A DNA stretch of 64,000 nt from Prevotella sp. P3-122 (lineage in GTDB: Bacteria; Bacteroidota; Bacteroidia; Bacteroidales; Bacteroidaceae). Positions 1 to 9,615 of the stretch are shown in pieces; within the stretch, counting starts at the first letter, position 1, and each line of letters opens with the position of its first letter. The position numbers and the translations under genes are program-made. The stretch spans positions 186,001-250,000 of the forward strand of contig NZ_NPJH01000024.1 in the NCBI RefSeq assembly GCF_002251365.1, read 5' to 3'. The notes below the pieces were generated by a model. The model was not told the origin of the DNA and did not search any database. It saw only the letters and a program-made list of their open reading frames with translations.

Positions 1-1335
1 GGTCTTCGTCAGCAGGTCAGCATCGTAGGTGGATAGTTCCTGCCTGATAGTCTCTAAGCGTTCTTCTATCTCTATGCGTCGGTTGAGATAATAAAGAGTC
101 TGAAGTTCTATGACCAACGGCTTCATGTCTGACTGTTCAAACTTGCCTGGCAGCCTCAGCCTGTATCGGCATATCATACGCATCCAAAGCGATTTCAATC
201 CCTCCGTTATCCTTGACCAAAGTCCATCGGGGGCAATGAGTGTTCCGTCTGCCTTGGACTGGTAGTGAAGCCATAGCCTTATGATAAGGGATGACTGCAC
301 CCTTCTCTCCAACGGTGTATGTTCATCAATGCCATTATCCATACAAAAGTGCCGCCATTCCAAATCAACGCTTTGCTGTTCCTGGCGCAGCATGGCATCC
401 TCGTTCAATAGCGCATACACCTTATCAAGACTTCTGAGCGTATCATGCAACGTACTTTTCATTCTCATCCCATCCTGCATGGGACAAGACCACGATGAGA
501 CCTCCGTAGGAACCAATGTCTGTTGGCTGATGAAGAGTTCCTTGTTCTCCTTGCTGCCAAGCGGTGCCACGATGAATGCGAGACCGTATTTCTCCAACTT
601 CTCCTGCACATTCGTTATGGCAGAGTTGTTGTTTGACACTACAAGCACCGTTTCCCCTTTCCTCACGATATTGGCAATGACATTGAGGATGGTCTGGGTC
701 TTTCCTGTTCCCGGAGGACCTTGCACCACGCTCACCTGATGCTCGAAGGCTGCTGCCACGGCTTTCTTCTGACTGGCATTGCAGCCAAACGGGTATATCA
801 AATCCTTGTGGCTGAGTTTCCTCACCTTGTGCTTGTCGGGATTGATGTAGCAAGCCGCTGCGGTCTTGTCATCAATGAAATCCACCTTCTCGTATATCTG
901 CGACAGTATGCCCTCCTTGTCCTCTTCTTTCCGAAGCGGATTGATGGCTGCCACCTGTTTGAGGTAGGCATAGGTGTTCATTGATGTTTCTTCGTCCAAA
1001 CAGGTCTTGACTACGTTGAGCTGTCCTTCAGCATACTCTCCCTCATATCCGCTGCGGTATTTGATTCGCCAATAATTATTCTGTCCAGCTTCAAACTGCC
1101 ATATCTCCGTGACATCCGTTTGTAGGCGACCACCTCGATACACCTTGCACAGTTCTGGTACAAGCCATTGGGGATTGGTGAGCCATACCACCTTGTCTGC
1201 ACTATATGTATAGGACTTCGGATTGTTCTTGAAAGAGACACGAAAAGCATTGGCACCCAACTTACTGATGGATGCTATCTGCAATGTCTTCAACTCTCCG
1301 TTCAGGAGAATAAGCGATTTGGTGAGGTCTTGCAT
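1..1335 (-). CDS. Superfamily I DNA/RNA helicase-like ATPase (AAA_11 type), C-terminus off the edge
   Basis: Reading leftward from the ATG at 1335, 445 codons stay open to the window edge, so the gene is partial. About residues 205-215 give a clear Walker A, VVQGPPGTGKTQT, in the DNA2/NAM7/UPF1 style, followed by a VLVVSNNNSA segment typical of the first motor domain. The N-terminal 200 residues are a non-motor region. The start is 3 bases after the hsdR stop (1339), so the two genes are surely cotranscribed. A role in restriction or as an added defence ATPase is inferred from position only. The motor class is secure; the exact family is not. Confidence 0.8.
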   Translation of the reverse strand, partial: MQDLTKSLILLNGELKTLQIASISKLGANAFRVSFKNNPKSYTYSADKVVWLTNPQWLVPELCKVYRGGRLQTDVTEIWQFEAGQNNYWRIKYRSGYEGEYAEGQLNVVKTCLDEETSMNTYAYLKQVAAINPLRKEEDKEGILSQIYEKVDFIDDKTAAACYINPDKHKVRKLSHKDLIYPFGCNASQKKAVAAAFEHQVSVVQGPPGTGKTQTILNVIANIVRKGETVLVVSNNNSAITNVQEKLEKYGLAFIVAPLGSKENKELFISQQTLVPTEVSSWSCPMQDGMRMKSTLHDTLRSLDKVYALLNEDAMLRQEQQSVDLEWRHFCMDNGIDEHTPLERRVQSSLIIRLWLHYQSKADGTLIAPDGLWSRITEGLKSLWMRMICRYRLRLPGKFEQSDMKPLVIELQTLYYLNRRIEIEERLETIRQELSTYDADLLTKT

Positions 1336-1338
1336 GGT

Positions 1339-4300
1339 CTATTCCTGAATGTTCTCCACCTTGCACACGAAAGGCAAGTAGCGGTTGCTGCCTCTACGCT
1401 GAGCCTTCAGAATGTCATACGCTCCGATGTCGGACATTGCGGACGGATCGTATTCTATCAGCAGGAACTGCTTGGCTTCTTTTTCCTGTCTGAGCATGAA
1501 ACCTTCGGGAACATCAGCACGACTTACCAACTGTGTCGGGGCAGTGAGGGCAAAAGGCTTTGCCTCGCTGTTCTTCCAATAATGGAACATGATGTATCTG
1601 ACGCTCTGATATGCCTTGACGGCTTCCTCCGAAAGGTTCGCCTCCTTGATGCCGAGTGCTATGCGCCCTGCCTTCTCTGTCTTCTCTCTCGCTGCCGGCG
1701 ATATGGCATACATCAGCACAAGGTCGAGAGTACCTGCAAGCAGGTCACATTTCTTGGTGTTTCTCAGGCGCACCTCCAAACTGCCGTAGATAAGAATGTC
1801 TTCGGCCACCATTGCCACATTTCTCTCTTCCTGTGGCAGAACATATTTTGGAGCAGAAGGCTTGCCGGGCCTTGCAGGAGTTTGGTTGCTCTTGTAGTTT
1901 ACCACCTGTTCCATCACGCCGTTGACAGTCTCGTTGTTCCACTGCGGAGGATAACCGTTCTTGAACAAGAGTATTTTCAGGTCATTGTCCAACTTGCTCT
2001 TCAGATTGACGTTGTTCAGGAAGTCGGCATATACGGTGGAACCATCCACCTGTTGCTTGATTTTCTTCGCCAGTTCCTTGCATCGTTCGTCGGAATACTC
2101 AAAGCCTTTCTCGTCGCGCATCTTGACGAGTATGTCATAAAATGCCTTTTCCTCAAAGGAGATGCCGAGCCGCTCAAAGCTCTTCTTGTCATCGTCCAGT
2201 TCCCGCATGATGTCAATCAGCTGGTCGCTGAGGGCATTGACACGCTCATCCACCATCTCGCTGATGCGGCTGATGGTAGATGTGGCTACCTCGTTGGCGT
2301 ATTCACGGTTGTTGTATTGGTCTATCACCTGTTGCAGCAACTTGTCATACACCTCAGCACGGGTGCGGTTGGTCTTGCCGTATTCCTTGATACTCCTCCT
2401 CAGCAGTTTGACAAGCATTTCAAAACGGGTGTTGGGGAGGGTCACTTTCTCCAATTCCTCCTTGAATTCCTCGCTGTAGATGTCTTCCGTGCCGCCGTTT
2501 CTTTCCAATACGATTTCCACGCTGCTGCATCCGATGGCTTCCTTCACCATCTGTTCCACATGGCGATTCATTGACTGCACGCTATGCTGCGTGTCGGTCA
2601 TCTTGCCGAGGAAGCCCGCTATTCCCATCATGCACTGTGCCCACTTTGCCTCTTCGTCCTGTATCAGTGGATGCCCCTTTGCGTCCAGTGCGTTCTTGAC
2701 GATGTTGTAGGCACTGCGCATTCTCTTGACATGCCCCAGATACTTTGTCTTCAGGGAGGGATTCTTGGCTGTTCCCTTTGCAGAATGGCTCAGTATGTAT
2801 TCTGCTGCATTATGCAGGAACTGAAGTCGCTGCATGGCATTGTCAGAGAAGAAAGTATTGAAGTCCAGTCCCTGCACCAGTCCTTTGAGTATGTCCAGTT
2901 CATTCTGGAATATGGCGTATGCCGAGGCTTCATCCGACAAGTCTATGGAGTCGCCGTTATAAGTTTTGATGGCCTGCTTCATGTTCTCCCTGATACCGAG
3001 GTAATCCACCACCAGTCCGCAGTCCTTTGTCTTGTACCGTCGGTTTACACGGCTGATGGTCTGTATGAGGGTATGCTTCGACAGCGGTTTATCGTTATAC
3101 AGCACTTTCAGACATGGCACGTCAAAGCCTGTGATCCACATGTCCACCACGATGGCAATCTGGAAGTTGGACTTATCATCCTTGAAGCAGCCTTCCAGCG
3201 TCTTTCTGTGGGCATCCGTGCCAAAGGTGTCCCATTCCTCCTTGCTGTCCTTGTTTTTGTCGCGCGTACATACCACATTCAGCAGCTGCACAGCGTCCAT
3301 GTTGTCCAGTTCTTCTGCCGTAAACTGGCTTTCGTCCATGGCTTTCCGCTTCTCGCCCCATTCAGGACGTAAGGCAAGCATTTTCTTGTAGAGGTTGAAG
3401 GCAATGTGACGGTCGTTGCTCACCACCATGGCTTTCTGCACCAGTTCGGGAGCGAGTTCGCAGAGCTGTTCATAGTGCTCCACGATGTCTTTGGCCATAC
3501 GCTCCAGTCGTTCTTCATTGGCAAGGATGATGTTCATCTGTGTCATGTCTTCCTTACTCTTGTCCACATCCTGGGCGGCAGCTCCTTCCGCCTCGCACTT
3601 TCGGTAATATTCCTCCACCTTCTTCGCCTGTTCGCTGTTGAGGAACACACGCGCCAGTCGAGCGTTGTAGGTAATGGGAACGGTAATCTTGTCGTTCTTC
3701 GCCTCCTCCATGGTGTAGCGGTCCACCTCCTTGCCGAACACCTGTATGGTCTCCTCAATGGGCGTGCCGGTAAATCCCACGAAAGTGGCATGAGGCAGGG
3801 CACGGTGCAACTGCTGGGCAAAGGTTTCCGTAAAGAAGGCACCGACTTTCTCTTTCTGCTCTGCCGATGGTGCCAATGTTTTTCTATCCTTGACCTTGTC
3901 GTCCTTGGTGCGGATGCTCATGTTGCTGCCAAGACTCACCTGCGTGCGGTGTGCCTCGTCGCTCAGACAGATGATGTTGGAGCGGTCGGAGAGCCTGCCT
4001 TCGCCATCAGCAAATTTGTGTATGGTGGTCACATACAGACCACCGCCGAGGTTCGCCTTCAGTTCCTTGCGCAAATCCTCACGACTGTCGAACACCTTCA
4101 CGTTCTCATCTTCCAAGTAGGTCTTGGCATTGCAGAACAATCTGCTGCTCTGGTCTTCCAAGTCTGTGCGGTCAACGATGACAATAATCGTCGGGTTGTC
4201 CATCTCTGTGGAGTAGCGGCATTTCAGTTGACGGGCAAGGAAGAGCATCGTATGCGTCTTGCCGCATCCCGTCGCACCGAAGTAGGTACCTCCCTTTCCG

Positions 4301-5181
4301 TTGCCTCCCCGTGAATGGAGCGAACGGAAGATGTGGTCGCGGAGCATTCTGGTGGCAAAGAACTGGGGATAGCGGCATACTATCTCTATCTCCTTGCTTG
4401 CCTCTGCCTCATCGGCAAAATAGACATAGTCGCGGAGTATCTCCAGCATTCTTTCCGGTGACAACGCTCCCTTGATGAGCATCTCCATCTCGTCGATGCC
4501 CACCCGTCCGTTGGGGTCTTCGTTCTCCACCTTCTTCCATGCGTAGTAATATTCCTCGGGCGTAAACTGGCTGCCCATGCGGGTATTGGCTCCGTCACTG
4601 ATGATAGTCAGTGCAGCATATTTCATCATGGAGGGTATGTCGCGGCGGTATCTCACGCAAATCTGTTCCCAAGCCGTGCTGATGGTGGCTTCGGGGTCAG
4701 CGGGATTCTTCAGTTCCACGACAGCCAAGGGTATGCCGTTCACCATAAGCACGATGTCAGGACGGCGGTTCTCCTCACCCTCCACCATCTCAAACTGGTT
4801 GATGCAGCGGAAGATGTGGGCAGTCCCCACGTCGTCAGCGTCGAAGTCGATATACCTCACCTTAAACGCCTCGCTGCCGTCCAACGGCTGATAGTCGTAG
4901 CCATCATGGCATACGAGCTTGTGAACGGCGCGTGCCGTGAGGTAGTCGTTGACTCCCGATGTGTTGCGCAGGTTGGCAATCATCTGCTGGTAGTCCAGTG
5001 TCGTCAGACCTCTGTCACCATACTTTGCCTGAAGATACGCCATGAGGTCTGGCTCATAGATGGCATCCGTAATCCTCCTGTCTGCCAACTCGCAACCAGG
5101 AATATACGACCAGCCCACTTCGGTGAGCCGCTGTATGAAAACCTCCTCGTATTCGCTTTCGTGATACCTTACGTTGACCAT
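1339..5181 (-). CDS. hsdR: Type I restriction enzyme, R (translocase/nuclease) subunit
   Basis: HsdR cuts unmodified DNA after ATP-driven translocation in a complex with HsdM and HsdS. With the start at 5181 (1,280 residues) the N-terminal PD-(D/E)xK nuclease is visible: D142 in RPDIVLMVNG and E156-x-K158 in AVVELKNP. Walker A FGATGCGKT lies at about 301-309, a DEAH box (SDEAHRT) follows, and helicase motif VI appears as QTISRVNRRYK. The ORF could begin at 5250, but that would overlap rhuM; 5181 falls 29 bases after the rhuM stop and gives the usual HsdR N-terminus. The C-terminal 500 residues are helical and assembly-like. All catalytic motifs look intact. Confidence 0.95.
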   Translation of the reverse strand: MVNVRYHESEYEEVFIQRLTEVGWSYIPGCELADRRITDAIYEPDLMAYLQAKYGDRGLTTLDYQQMIANLRNTSGVNDYLTARAVHKLVCHDGYDYQPLDGSEAFKVRYIDFDADDVGTAHIFRCINQFEMVEGEENRRPDIVLMVNGIPLAVVELKNPADPEATISTAWEQICVRYRRDIPSMMKYAALTIISDGANTRMGSQFTPEEYYYAWKKVENEDPNGRVGIDEMEMLIKGALSPERMLEILRDYVYFADEAEASKEIEIVCRYPQFFATRMLRDHIFRSLHSRGGNGKGGTYFGATGCGKTHTMLFLARQLKCRYSTEMDNPTIIVIVDRTDLEDQSSRLFCNAKTYLEDENVKVFDSREDLRKELKANLGGGLYVTTIHKFADGEGRLSDRSNIICLSDEAHRTQVSLGSNMSIRTKDDKVKDRKTLAPSAEQKEKVGAFFTETFAQQLHRALPHATFVGFTGTPIEETIQVFGKEVDRYTMEEAKNDKITVPITYNARLARVFLNSEQAKKVEEYYRKCEAEGAAAQDVDKSKEDMTQMNIILANEERLERMAKDIVEHYEQLCELAPELVQKAMVVSNDRHIAFNLYKKMLALRPEWGEKRKAMDESQFTAEELDNMDAVQLLNVVCTRDKNKDSKEEWDTFGTDAHRKTLEGCFKDDKSNFQIAIVVDMWITGFDVPCLKVLYNDKPLSKHTLIQTISRVNRRYKTKDCGLVVDYLGIRENMKQAIKTYNGDSIDLSDEASAYAIFQNELDILKGLVQGLDFNTFFSDNAMQRLQFLHNAAEYILSHSAKGTAKNPSLKTKYLGHVKRMRSAYNIVKNALDAKGHPLIQDEEAKWAQCMMGIAGFLGKMTDTQHSVQSMNRHVEQMVKEAIGCSSVEIVLERNGGTEDIYSEEFKEELEKVTLPNTRFEMLVKLLRRSIKEYGKTNRTRAEVYDKLLQQVIDQYNNREYANEVATSTISRISEMVDERVNALSDQLIDIMRELDDDKKSFERLGISFEEKAFYDILVKMRDEKGFEYSDERCKELAKKIKQQVDGSTVYADFLNNVNLKSKLDNDLKILLFKNGYPPQWNNETVNGVMEQVVNYKSNQTPARPGKPSAPKYVLPQEERNVAMVAEDILIYGSLEVRLRNTKKCDLLAGTLDLVLMYAISPAAREKTEKAGRIALGIKEANLSEEAVKAYQSVRYIMFHYWKNSEAKPFALTAPTQLVSRADVPEGFMLRQEKEAKQFLLIEYDPSAMSDIGAYDILKAQRRGSNRYLPFVCKVENIQE

Positions 5182-5209
5182 GATGATTCTGTTTTTAACT
5201 GTCAGATTC

Positions 5210-6352
5210 TCACTTCTTATTCCCCGTGTTTCTCTTCCCCTTCTTGCCAAGCATCTTGATACTGTCTAAATATGCCTGCTCTACTGGCGAAAGCGTCTTC
5301 ACTTGATACTTTCGATACTCGGCAAGTGCCTTCTCCATAGCATCCTCATGGCTGACGCTTCCTGTCCCCTGAAGCAAAGGACGACCCGTGGACATCAGGA
5401 TGGAATCAAGCTGCTTCACATAGTCCATCATATAGACCGGCTTATGCTCCAACGCCATGATTTCCGCAAAGTCAAAATATCCGGAGACGATGTTGTTGAG
5501 AACCTTTATCTCTTTTTCATCCAAATAGTTCTTGGCTATCTTTATGTCATTCAAACATGGCAGTTCTCCCTTGAAGGACATCAGTCCCATAAACGGTTTC
5601 TCGGCATCGGCACGTTCGTAAATGACCTCGGCAGCGGTATGGCCATGGGCTGCATAATGCAATTTGTTCTGGACAATCTTGAAAAACAAGCGGGAGGCTT
5701 CCGTCCGAGGGTCATAGTCAACGCTGGTGGCATAGACATCAAGCACCTGGCGATAAAGCACCTTTTCCGACGAACGGATATCCCTGATGCGGTCGAGCAG
5801 TTCCTTCCAATAACTGCCGCCGCCAAGGTTTTTCAGCCGTTCGTCATCCATGGTGAATCCTTTTACGATATACTCATGCAGCCGTTGTGTGGCCCATTGC
5901 CTGAAGCGCGTGCCTTGAATTGATTTGACACGATAACCAACAGAGATAATGACATCAAGGTTGTAATACTTCACCTCCTTAGACTGCGTTTTCCCTTCTA
6001 TGGCACCATGTTGAGTGGTTGTTCGGAATTTCCGAACAACCACTTGCTCGTCCAATTCTCCTTCTTTGAAAATATTGGAAATATGCTCACTGATTGTTGA
6101 TTTGCTCTTATTAAACAAAGAGACTATTTGGTCTTGATTCAGCCAGACTGTGTTGCTTTCAAGTCGCACATCAAGCCTTACTCCCTCATCCGACTGATAG
6201 ATGACCATTTCGCCCAAATCACCATCGGGGGCATCTTCCCATTTATTTCCGCAATCCAGGCATACATGAAGCAAGCCCTCCGTCTGGATATTACGGGAAC
6301 CGCACGCTGGACAAACCGGGCATTCGATATTATTATGGATGTTATTATTCAT
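5210..6352 (-). CDS. RhuM-family protein with N-terminal zinc ribbon
   Basis: The body (about residues 50-370) is the RhuM family, named from a Salmonella pathogenicity-island gene and often found inside type I restriction operons; its biochemical role is not established. The N-terminus carries CPVCPACG then CLDCG (residues about 10-34), a four-cysteine zinc ribbon that I do not associate with the standard family. A DNA-binding-like helical stretch (LNQDQIVSLFNKSKSTISEHI) follows at about 70-90. The gene sits between the hsdMS fusion (25 bases upstream) and hsdR (29 bases downstream), so it belongs to the operon. A regulatory or nucleic-acid-binding role is inference. Confidence 0.85.
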   Translation of the reverse strand: MNNNIHNNIECPVCPACGSRNIQTEGLLHVCLDCGNKWEDAPDGDLGEMVIYQSDEGVRLDVRLESNTVWLNQDQIVSLFNKSKSTISEHISNIFKEGELDEQVVVRKFRTTTQHGAIEGKTQSKEVKYYNLDVIISVGYRVKSIQGTRFRQWATQRLHEYIVKGFTMDDERLKNLGGGSYWKELLDRIRDIRSSEKVLYRQVLDVYATSVDYDPRTEASRLFFKIVQNKLHYAAHGHTAAEVIYERADAEKPFMGLMSFKGELPCLNDIKIAKNYLDEKEIKVLNNIVSGYFDFAEIMALEHKPVYMMDYVKQLDSILMSTGRPLLQGTGSVSHEDAMEKALAEYRKYQVKTLSPVEQAYLDSIKMLGKKGKRNTGNKK

Positions 6353-6377
6353 TGCTCGTTATTGTTTTATCTTTTCG

Positions 6378-8681
6378 TTACTCGGACTCACGTGCAGATT
6401 GTGAACGCGTGCGTTCACAATCGTCCGCCTCATGTATGATGTGTTGCATCAGTGCAGGGCAGATTTCACGGCTCAACCGGTCTGCCTCTTCCGCTATGCG
6501 CTTTGCCTCCTCAGCACAGTGGTAGATGTTGACAATGGCTCGCTGAACGTCTATCGGGGGAAGGGGGATTCTAATTGCCAAGAAACGAGGCCAATCCAAA
6601 TTTGCTCGCACACTTGAATCGCTGATAAACCATCCATATCTATCCATCTCGTCCCTCTTGAAAAATAACAGGAAGAACTCAGGTAATATTTTGTTAGTAT
6701 TCAACTTAAATGTAGTATAAGCAGGAGAAATCAGTATCGGGTTGATGTCATTATACAACGCAATTCTAATACATATATCACGTCCTGTCTGCATACCACT
6801 AAACGCAAAATAACCTTTCTTGACGACTTTATATTTGCTAATATCCACACCGGTTAAATCTGCAACTGTGGGCATAAAAGCCTTTGTCTTATTTATTCCA
6901 CAGACTTCAATTTGTTTGTTGCCAGTATTTCTTTCATCTACTAATTCAATAAAATCACCAATAATATGCAGAGGATAGCTCGAAATGGCGTCAAGAATTG
7001 AAACCTCAGACTTTATAGTTTCGAACTTATAATTAAGGTCGCTCATTTTGTTGTGGACATCATCTATAATAGAAATTGTATTATTGATAATATTCTTCTT
7101 ATGCAATATTACAGACTTATCCTCAAATTTGATATACCTACTTGGCGTGAGGCTCCATCCATTCGCCTCGATCTCGTCGATATAGGCAGCATGATACAGT
7201 TCGGGCTTGTCGTATGCCTCCATTTCGGTATAGGTCTGCCAACCGTGGTAGATGTTGCATATGGTCTTAATTTGCTCCTCGTTGAACACCACGAATGTCT
7301 TCTTCGACTTGTCGGTCTTGATGGTGCTGTTGTTTTGGTTCCATGTGCGCAAATCCACAAAGAGCACCTCGTTCTCACGGTTGCGCAGCTGCCTGCCATT
7401 GCGTATGCCACCCTTCTTGTTCTGATTCAGAATCCAAAGGGTTACGCTCGTATCTGTGGAATAGAACATCTCACGCGGCAGGATGAAGATAGCCTCCACC
7501 TTATCGTTACGTATCAGCTGCTCGCGTATGGCCAGTGTGTCTTCATCTTCTAACGCACCGTTGCTCAGCAGGAAACCTGCAATGCCGTTCGCCGTATCGA
7601 GGTGATAGAGCATGTGCAGAATCCAGGCATAGTTGGCATTGCTCACAGGGGGTAAGCCATAACCGCTCCAGCGGATGTCCTTTGTCAGCTGCTCCTCAGT
7701 GCGCCATGCTTTGAGGTTGAAAGGCGGATTGGCCATGATGTAGTTGGCACGGAGGTCGGGATGCTTGTCGTTGGTGAATGACGATGCATTGCTGTCGCCC
7801 AAATGATAGCTGATGCCACGTGCGGCGAGGTTCATCTTTGCCAGACGGTAGGTATCAGGGTCGCTCTCCTGGCCATAGACACTGACATTGCGCTTATTGC
7901 CGCCATGCGCCTCGATGAGACGCACACTCTGAACGAACATGCCGCCACTGCCGCAGCAGGGGTCGTAGATGGTGCCGTCGTATGGCTCGATAAGGTGGGC
8001 TATCAGCTCCACGATGCTCTGGGGCGTATAAAACTCTCCGTCCTCCTTGGTGGCATTGACGGCAAACTGCTGGAGGAAATACTCATACACACGACCTATG
8101 AGGTCGATGTCCTTAAAGTTGCGTGGGTCTATTTTGTTGATGTCATCCATGACACCCTTCAGCACTGACGGTTCCAGACGGGCATTGACAAAGAGGTTGG
8201 CAGGAAGGGCATTCTTCAGGTTCTTCTCCGCTTCCATCAGTTGGGTGATGCCGTTATCAAGGGCAATGGCTCGTTCACTGGCTGGCAACGTGACAAGCTG
8301 CTCCCAGTTGTAGCCGTCCTGTAAATAGAAAACACCATCCTGTTCAAATGATGACTTGTTTTCCTGCATCATAGTCACGAAGTCACGCTCCTCTGCCGAC
8401 AGCGCATCCTCTGCCTTGCCCAAATTAGTCAGCACATCGCTCTTGATTTTCTCTTTCTGTTCGTTGAACCGTGAGCAGATGAGACGCAGGAAGACCAGCG
8501 TCAGCAGCATGTCGCGCTTGGTGGTCATGTTGGCATTGCCGCGCAACTTGTTCCGACATTCAAAAAGAATGTCTTCCAGATTCTGCTGTTTCTCAGCCTT
8601 CTTGGCAGTCTTCCTAGCCTTGGGCTTCTTTTCTTCGGTTTTGGAGGCATTTGCCTCTGCCTTATTTTGTTTCTTTGCCAT
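6378..8681 (-). CDS. hsdM: Type I methyltransferase fused to a single target-recognition domain (HsdM-HsdS)
   Basis: This 767-residue protein joins an N6-adenine methyltransferase to a specificity region. Residues about 1-30 are a lysine-rich tail; SAM motif I DPCCGSGGMF is at 240-249 and catalytic motif IV NPPF at 318-321. From about 565 the sequence changes to a TRD-like domain ending in the conserved helix LPPIDVQRAIVNIYHCAEEA used in HsdS subunits. Only one TRD is present where a normal HsdS has two. Dimers of half-specificity subunits are known to read palindromic split sites, so such a site is expected here. No separate hsdS was seen nearby. It overlaps nothing and lies 25 bases after the HTH gene. 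Confidence 0.93.
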   Translation of the reverse strand: MAKKQNKAEANASKTEEKKPKARKTAKKAEKQQNLEDILFECRNKLRGNANMTTKRDMLLTLVFLRLICSRFNEQKEKIKSDVLTNLGKAEDALSAEERDFVTMMQENKSSFEQDGVFYLQDGYNWEQLVTLPASERAIALDNGITQLMEAEKNLKNALPANLFVNARLEPSVLKGVMDDINKIDPRNFKDIDLIGRVYEYFLQQFAVNATKEDGEFYTPQSIVELIAHLIEPYDGTIYDPCCGSGGMFVQSVRLIEAHGGNKRNVSVYGQESDPDTYRLAKMNLAARGISYHLGDSNASSFTNDKHPDLRANYIMANPPFNLKAWRTEEQLTKDIRWSGYGLPPVSNANYAWILHMLYHLDTANGIAGFLLSNGALEDEDTLAIREQLIRNDKVEAIFILPREMFYSTDTSVTLWILNQNKKGGIRNGRQLRNRENEVLFVDLRTWNQNNSTIKTDKSKKTFVVFNEEQIKTICNIYHGWQTYTEMEAYDKPELYHAAYIDEIEANGWSLTPSRYIKFEDKSVILHKKNIINNTISIIDDVHNKMSDLNYKFETIKSEVSILDAISSYPLHIIGDFIELVDERNTGNKQIEVCGINKTKAFMPTVADLTGVDISKYKVVKKGYFAFSGMQTGRDICIRIALYNDINPILISPAYTTFKLNTNKILPEFFLLFFKRDEMDRYGWFISDSSVRANLDWPRFLAIRIPLPPIDVQRAIVNIYHCAEEAKRIAEEADRLSREICPALMQHIIHEADDCERTRSQSARESE
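6397..6422. repeat. Perfect 12-bp inverted repeat inside the hsdMS 3' end
   Basis: GATTGTGAACGC, a GT spacer, then GCGTTCACAATC. It lies in the last 15 codons of the methyltransferase fusion, just before the rhuM start. There is no T-tract, so it is not a simple terminator. It could lower downstream expression or protect an mRNA end. Confidence 0.7.
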
Positions 8682-8706
8682 TATTGTCCTTGATTGTACG
8701 ATGTAA

Positions 8707-8961
8707 TTACACTAACACACCACCTTTGGGTATTTTCACATAGACCATATTAGGATCTTGGGCAGTGGATTGGAGCAAGTCCTTAACATCCACTTGAAGC
8801 ACCCTTGCTATTTCAAGAAGCGTTTCAATAGAGGGTTGGGAAGCGTTGGTACACCATTTTGAAACAGTGGCGGGGTCTTTCCCCAACTGTTCTGCAAGCC
8901 ACTTGTTTGTCTTCTTCTTCTCTGCCAAAACTACCTTTAGCCTGTTGATGTCTTTTGCCAT
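8707..8961 (-). CDS. Short XRE-type helix-turn-helix regulator
   Basis: An 84-residue HTH protein (MAKDINRLK start at 8961). The helix-turn-helix is visible as NKWLAEQLGKDPATVSKWCTN followed by the SIETLLEIARVLQVDVKDLL segment typical of Xre/SinR repressors. A longer ORF reaches 9075, but those extra codons cross a promoter-like -7 box (8991-8998), so the short start is preferred. It is the first gene of the restriction operon, 25 bases upstream of hsdMS, and may act like a controller protein that delays restriction after ICE transfer; that role is inferred from order and family. Confidence 0.85.
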   Translation of the reverse strand: MAKDINRLKVVLAEKKKTNKWLAEQLGKDPATVSKWCTNASQPSIETLLEIARVLQVDVKDLLQSTAQDPNMVYVKIPKGGVLV

Positions 8962-8990
8962 TATGTTCTCAGTTTTACTGTTTAACGATG

Positions 8991-8998
8991 CAAAAGTA
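8991..8998 (-). promoter_or_regulatory. -7 box of the restriction operon promoter
   Basis: On the minus strand TACTTTTG matches the Bacteroidetes -7 consensus TAnnTTTG, 30 bases before the HTH start. No good -33 TTTG was found at the usual spacing, so this is tentative. Confidence 0.4.
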
Positions 8999-9102
8999 AT
9001 AAAATTCAGGTAAAAAAAAGAATGTTTAAGTGGTTTTAACTCGCTTTTCCTGCATTTTTTTTGCGTTTTAGGCAATATAATGGAAAATTGGGCACTGTTT
9101 TA

Positions 9103-9597
9103 CTATTTCTGATACAACAATAGCAATTCTACCTTTCTACGCTTTCTGATAGATGGAACTACTTTCCCCTTATAGCGGCAGAAGCGGATGTAGTCGTTGT
9201 GAATATTTCGGTCGCCGCTTTCTATCTTTTGAACGAGACGGCTTTTCGGGTGGTTGGCGTGCCCCATGAGGGTACCATAACCGACATTATAGGCAAGGGT
9301 GGCAAGGAGAAGGCTGTCCTTGCAGTATGAGCGGAACATTTTGCAGAGCTTGCGGAGGTCACGGCGGAGCAGGGCATCGGCTTGTTTTCGGGTAAGTGGA
9401 AGACGGAAATGTTCACCGGGCTGGATGCGGTGGCCATATCCGATATAGGGATAATCCTTGGCTTGGTGTAGTCCCTCAAAGAACTTGATGCAACAGACTG
9501 CCCGCTCGAATGGGGGCATTTTATAAATGCCGTGACTCTGTGCGGGAGCCACGGCAATGGTGAGGACGAATGTGATGATGGTTATAATGATTCTCAC
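9103..9597 (-). CDS. Exported T4-type lysozyme (GH24)
   Basis: A 164-residue protein with a signal peptide (hydrophobic residues 3-19) and the GH24 fold: catalytic Glu41 in KFFEG, then GYGH at 53-56, and an AYNVGYGTLMGH segment late in the chain. It should hydrolyse peptidoglycan in the periplasm. It lies 18 bases downstream of the coupling protein gene at the end of the tra operon, where Bacteroidetes ICEs often carry a lysozyme that opens the wall for the secretion channel. Endolysin of a prophage is unlikely because no phage genes are near. Confidence 0.9.
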   Translation of the reverse strand: MRIIITIITFVLTIAVAPAQSHGIYKMPPFERAVCCIKFFEGLHQAKDYPYIGYGHRIQPGEHFRLPLTRKQADALLRRDLRKLCKMFRSYCKDSLLLATLAYNVGYGTLMGHANHPKSRLVQKIESGDRNIHNDYIRFCRYKGKVVPSIRKRRKVELLLLYQK

Positions 9598-9615
9598 TGC
9601 TTTTGATGATTACTT

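Noticed and set aside
1168..2574. 468-codon plus-strand ORF
   Set aside because: Antisense of the 3' part of hsdR; not protein-like.
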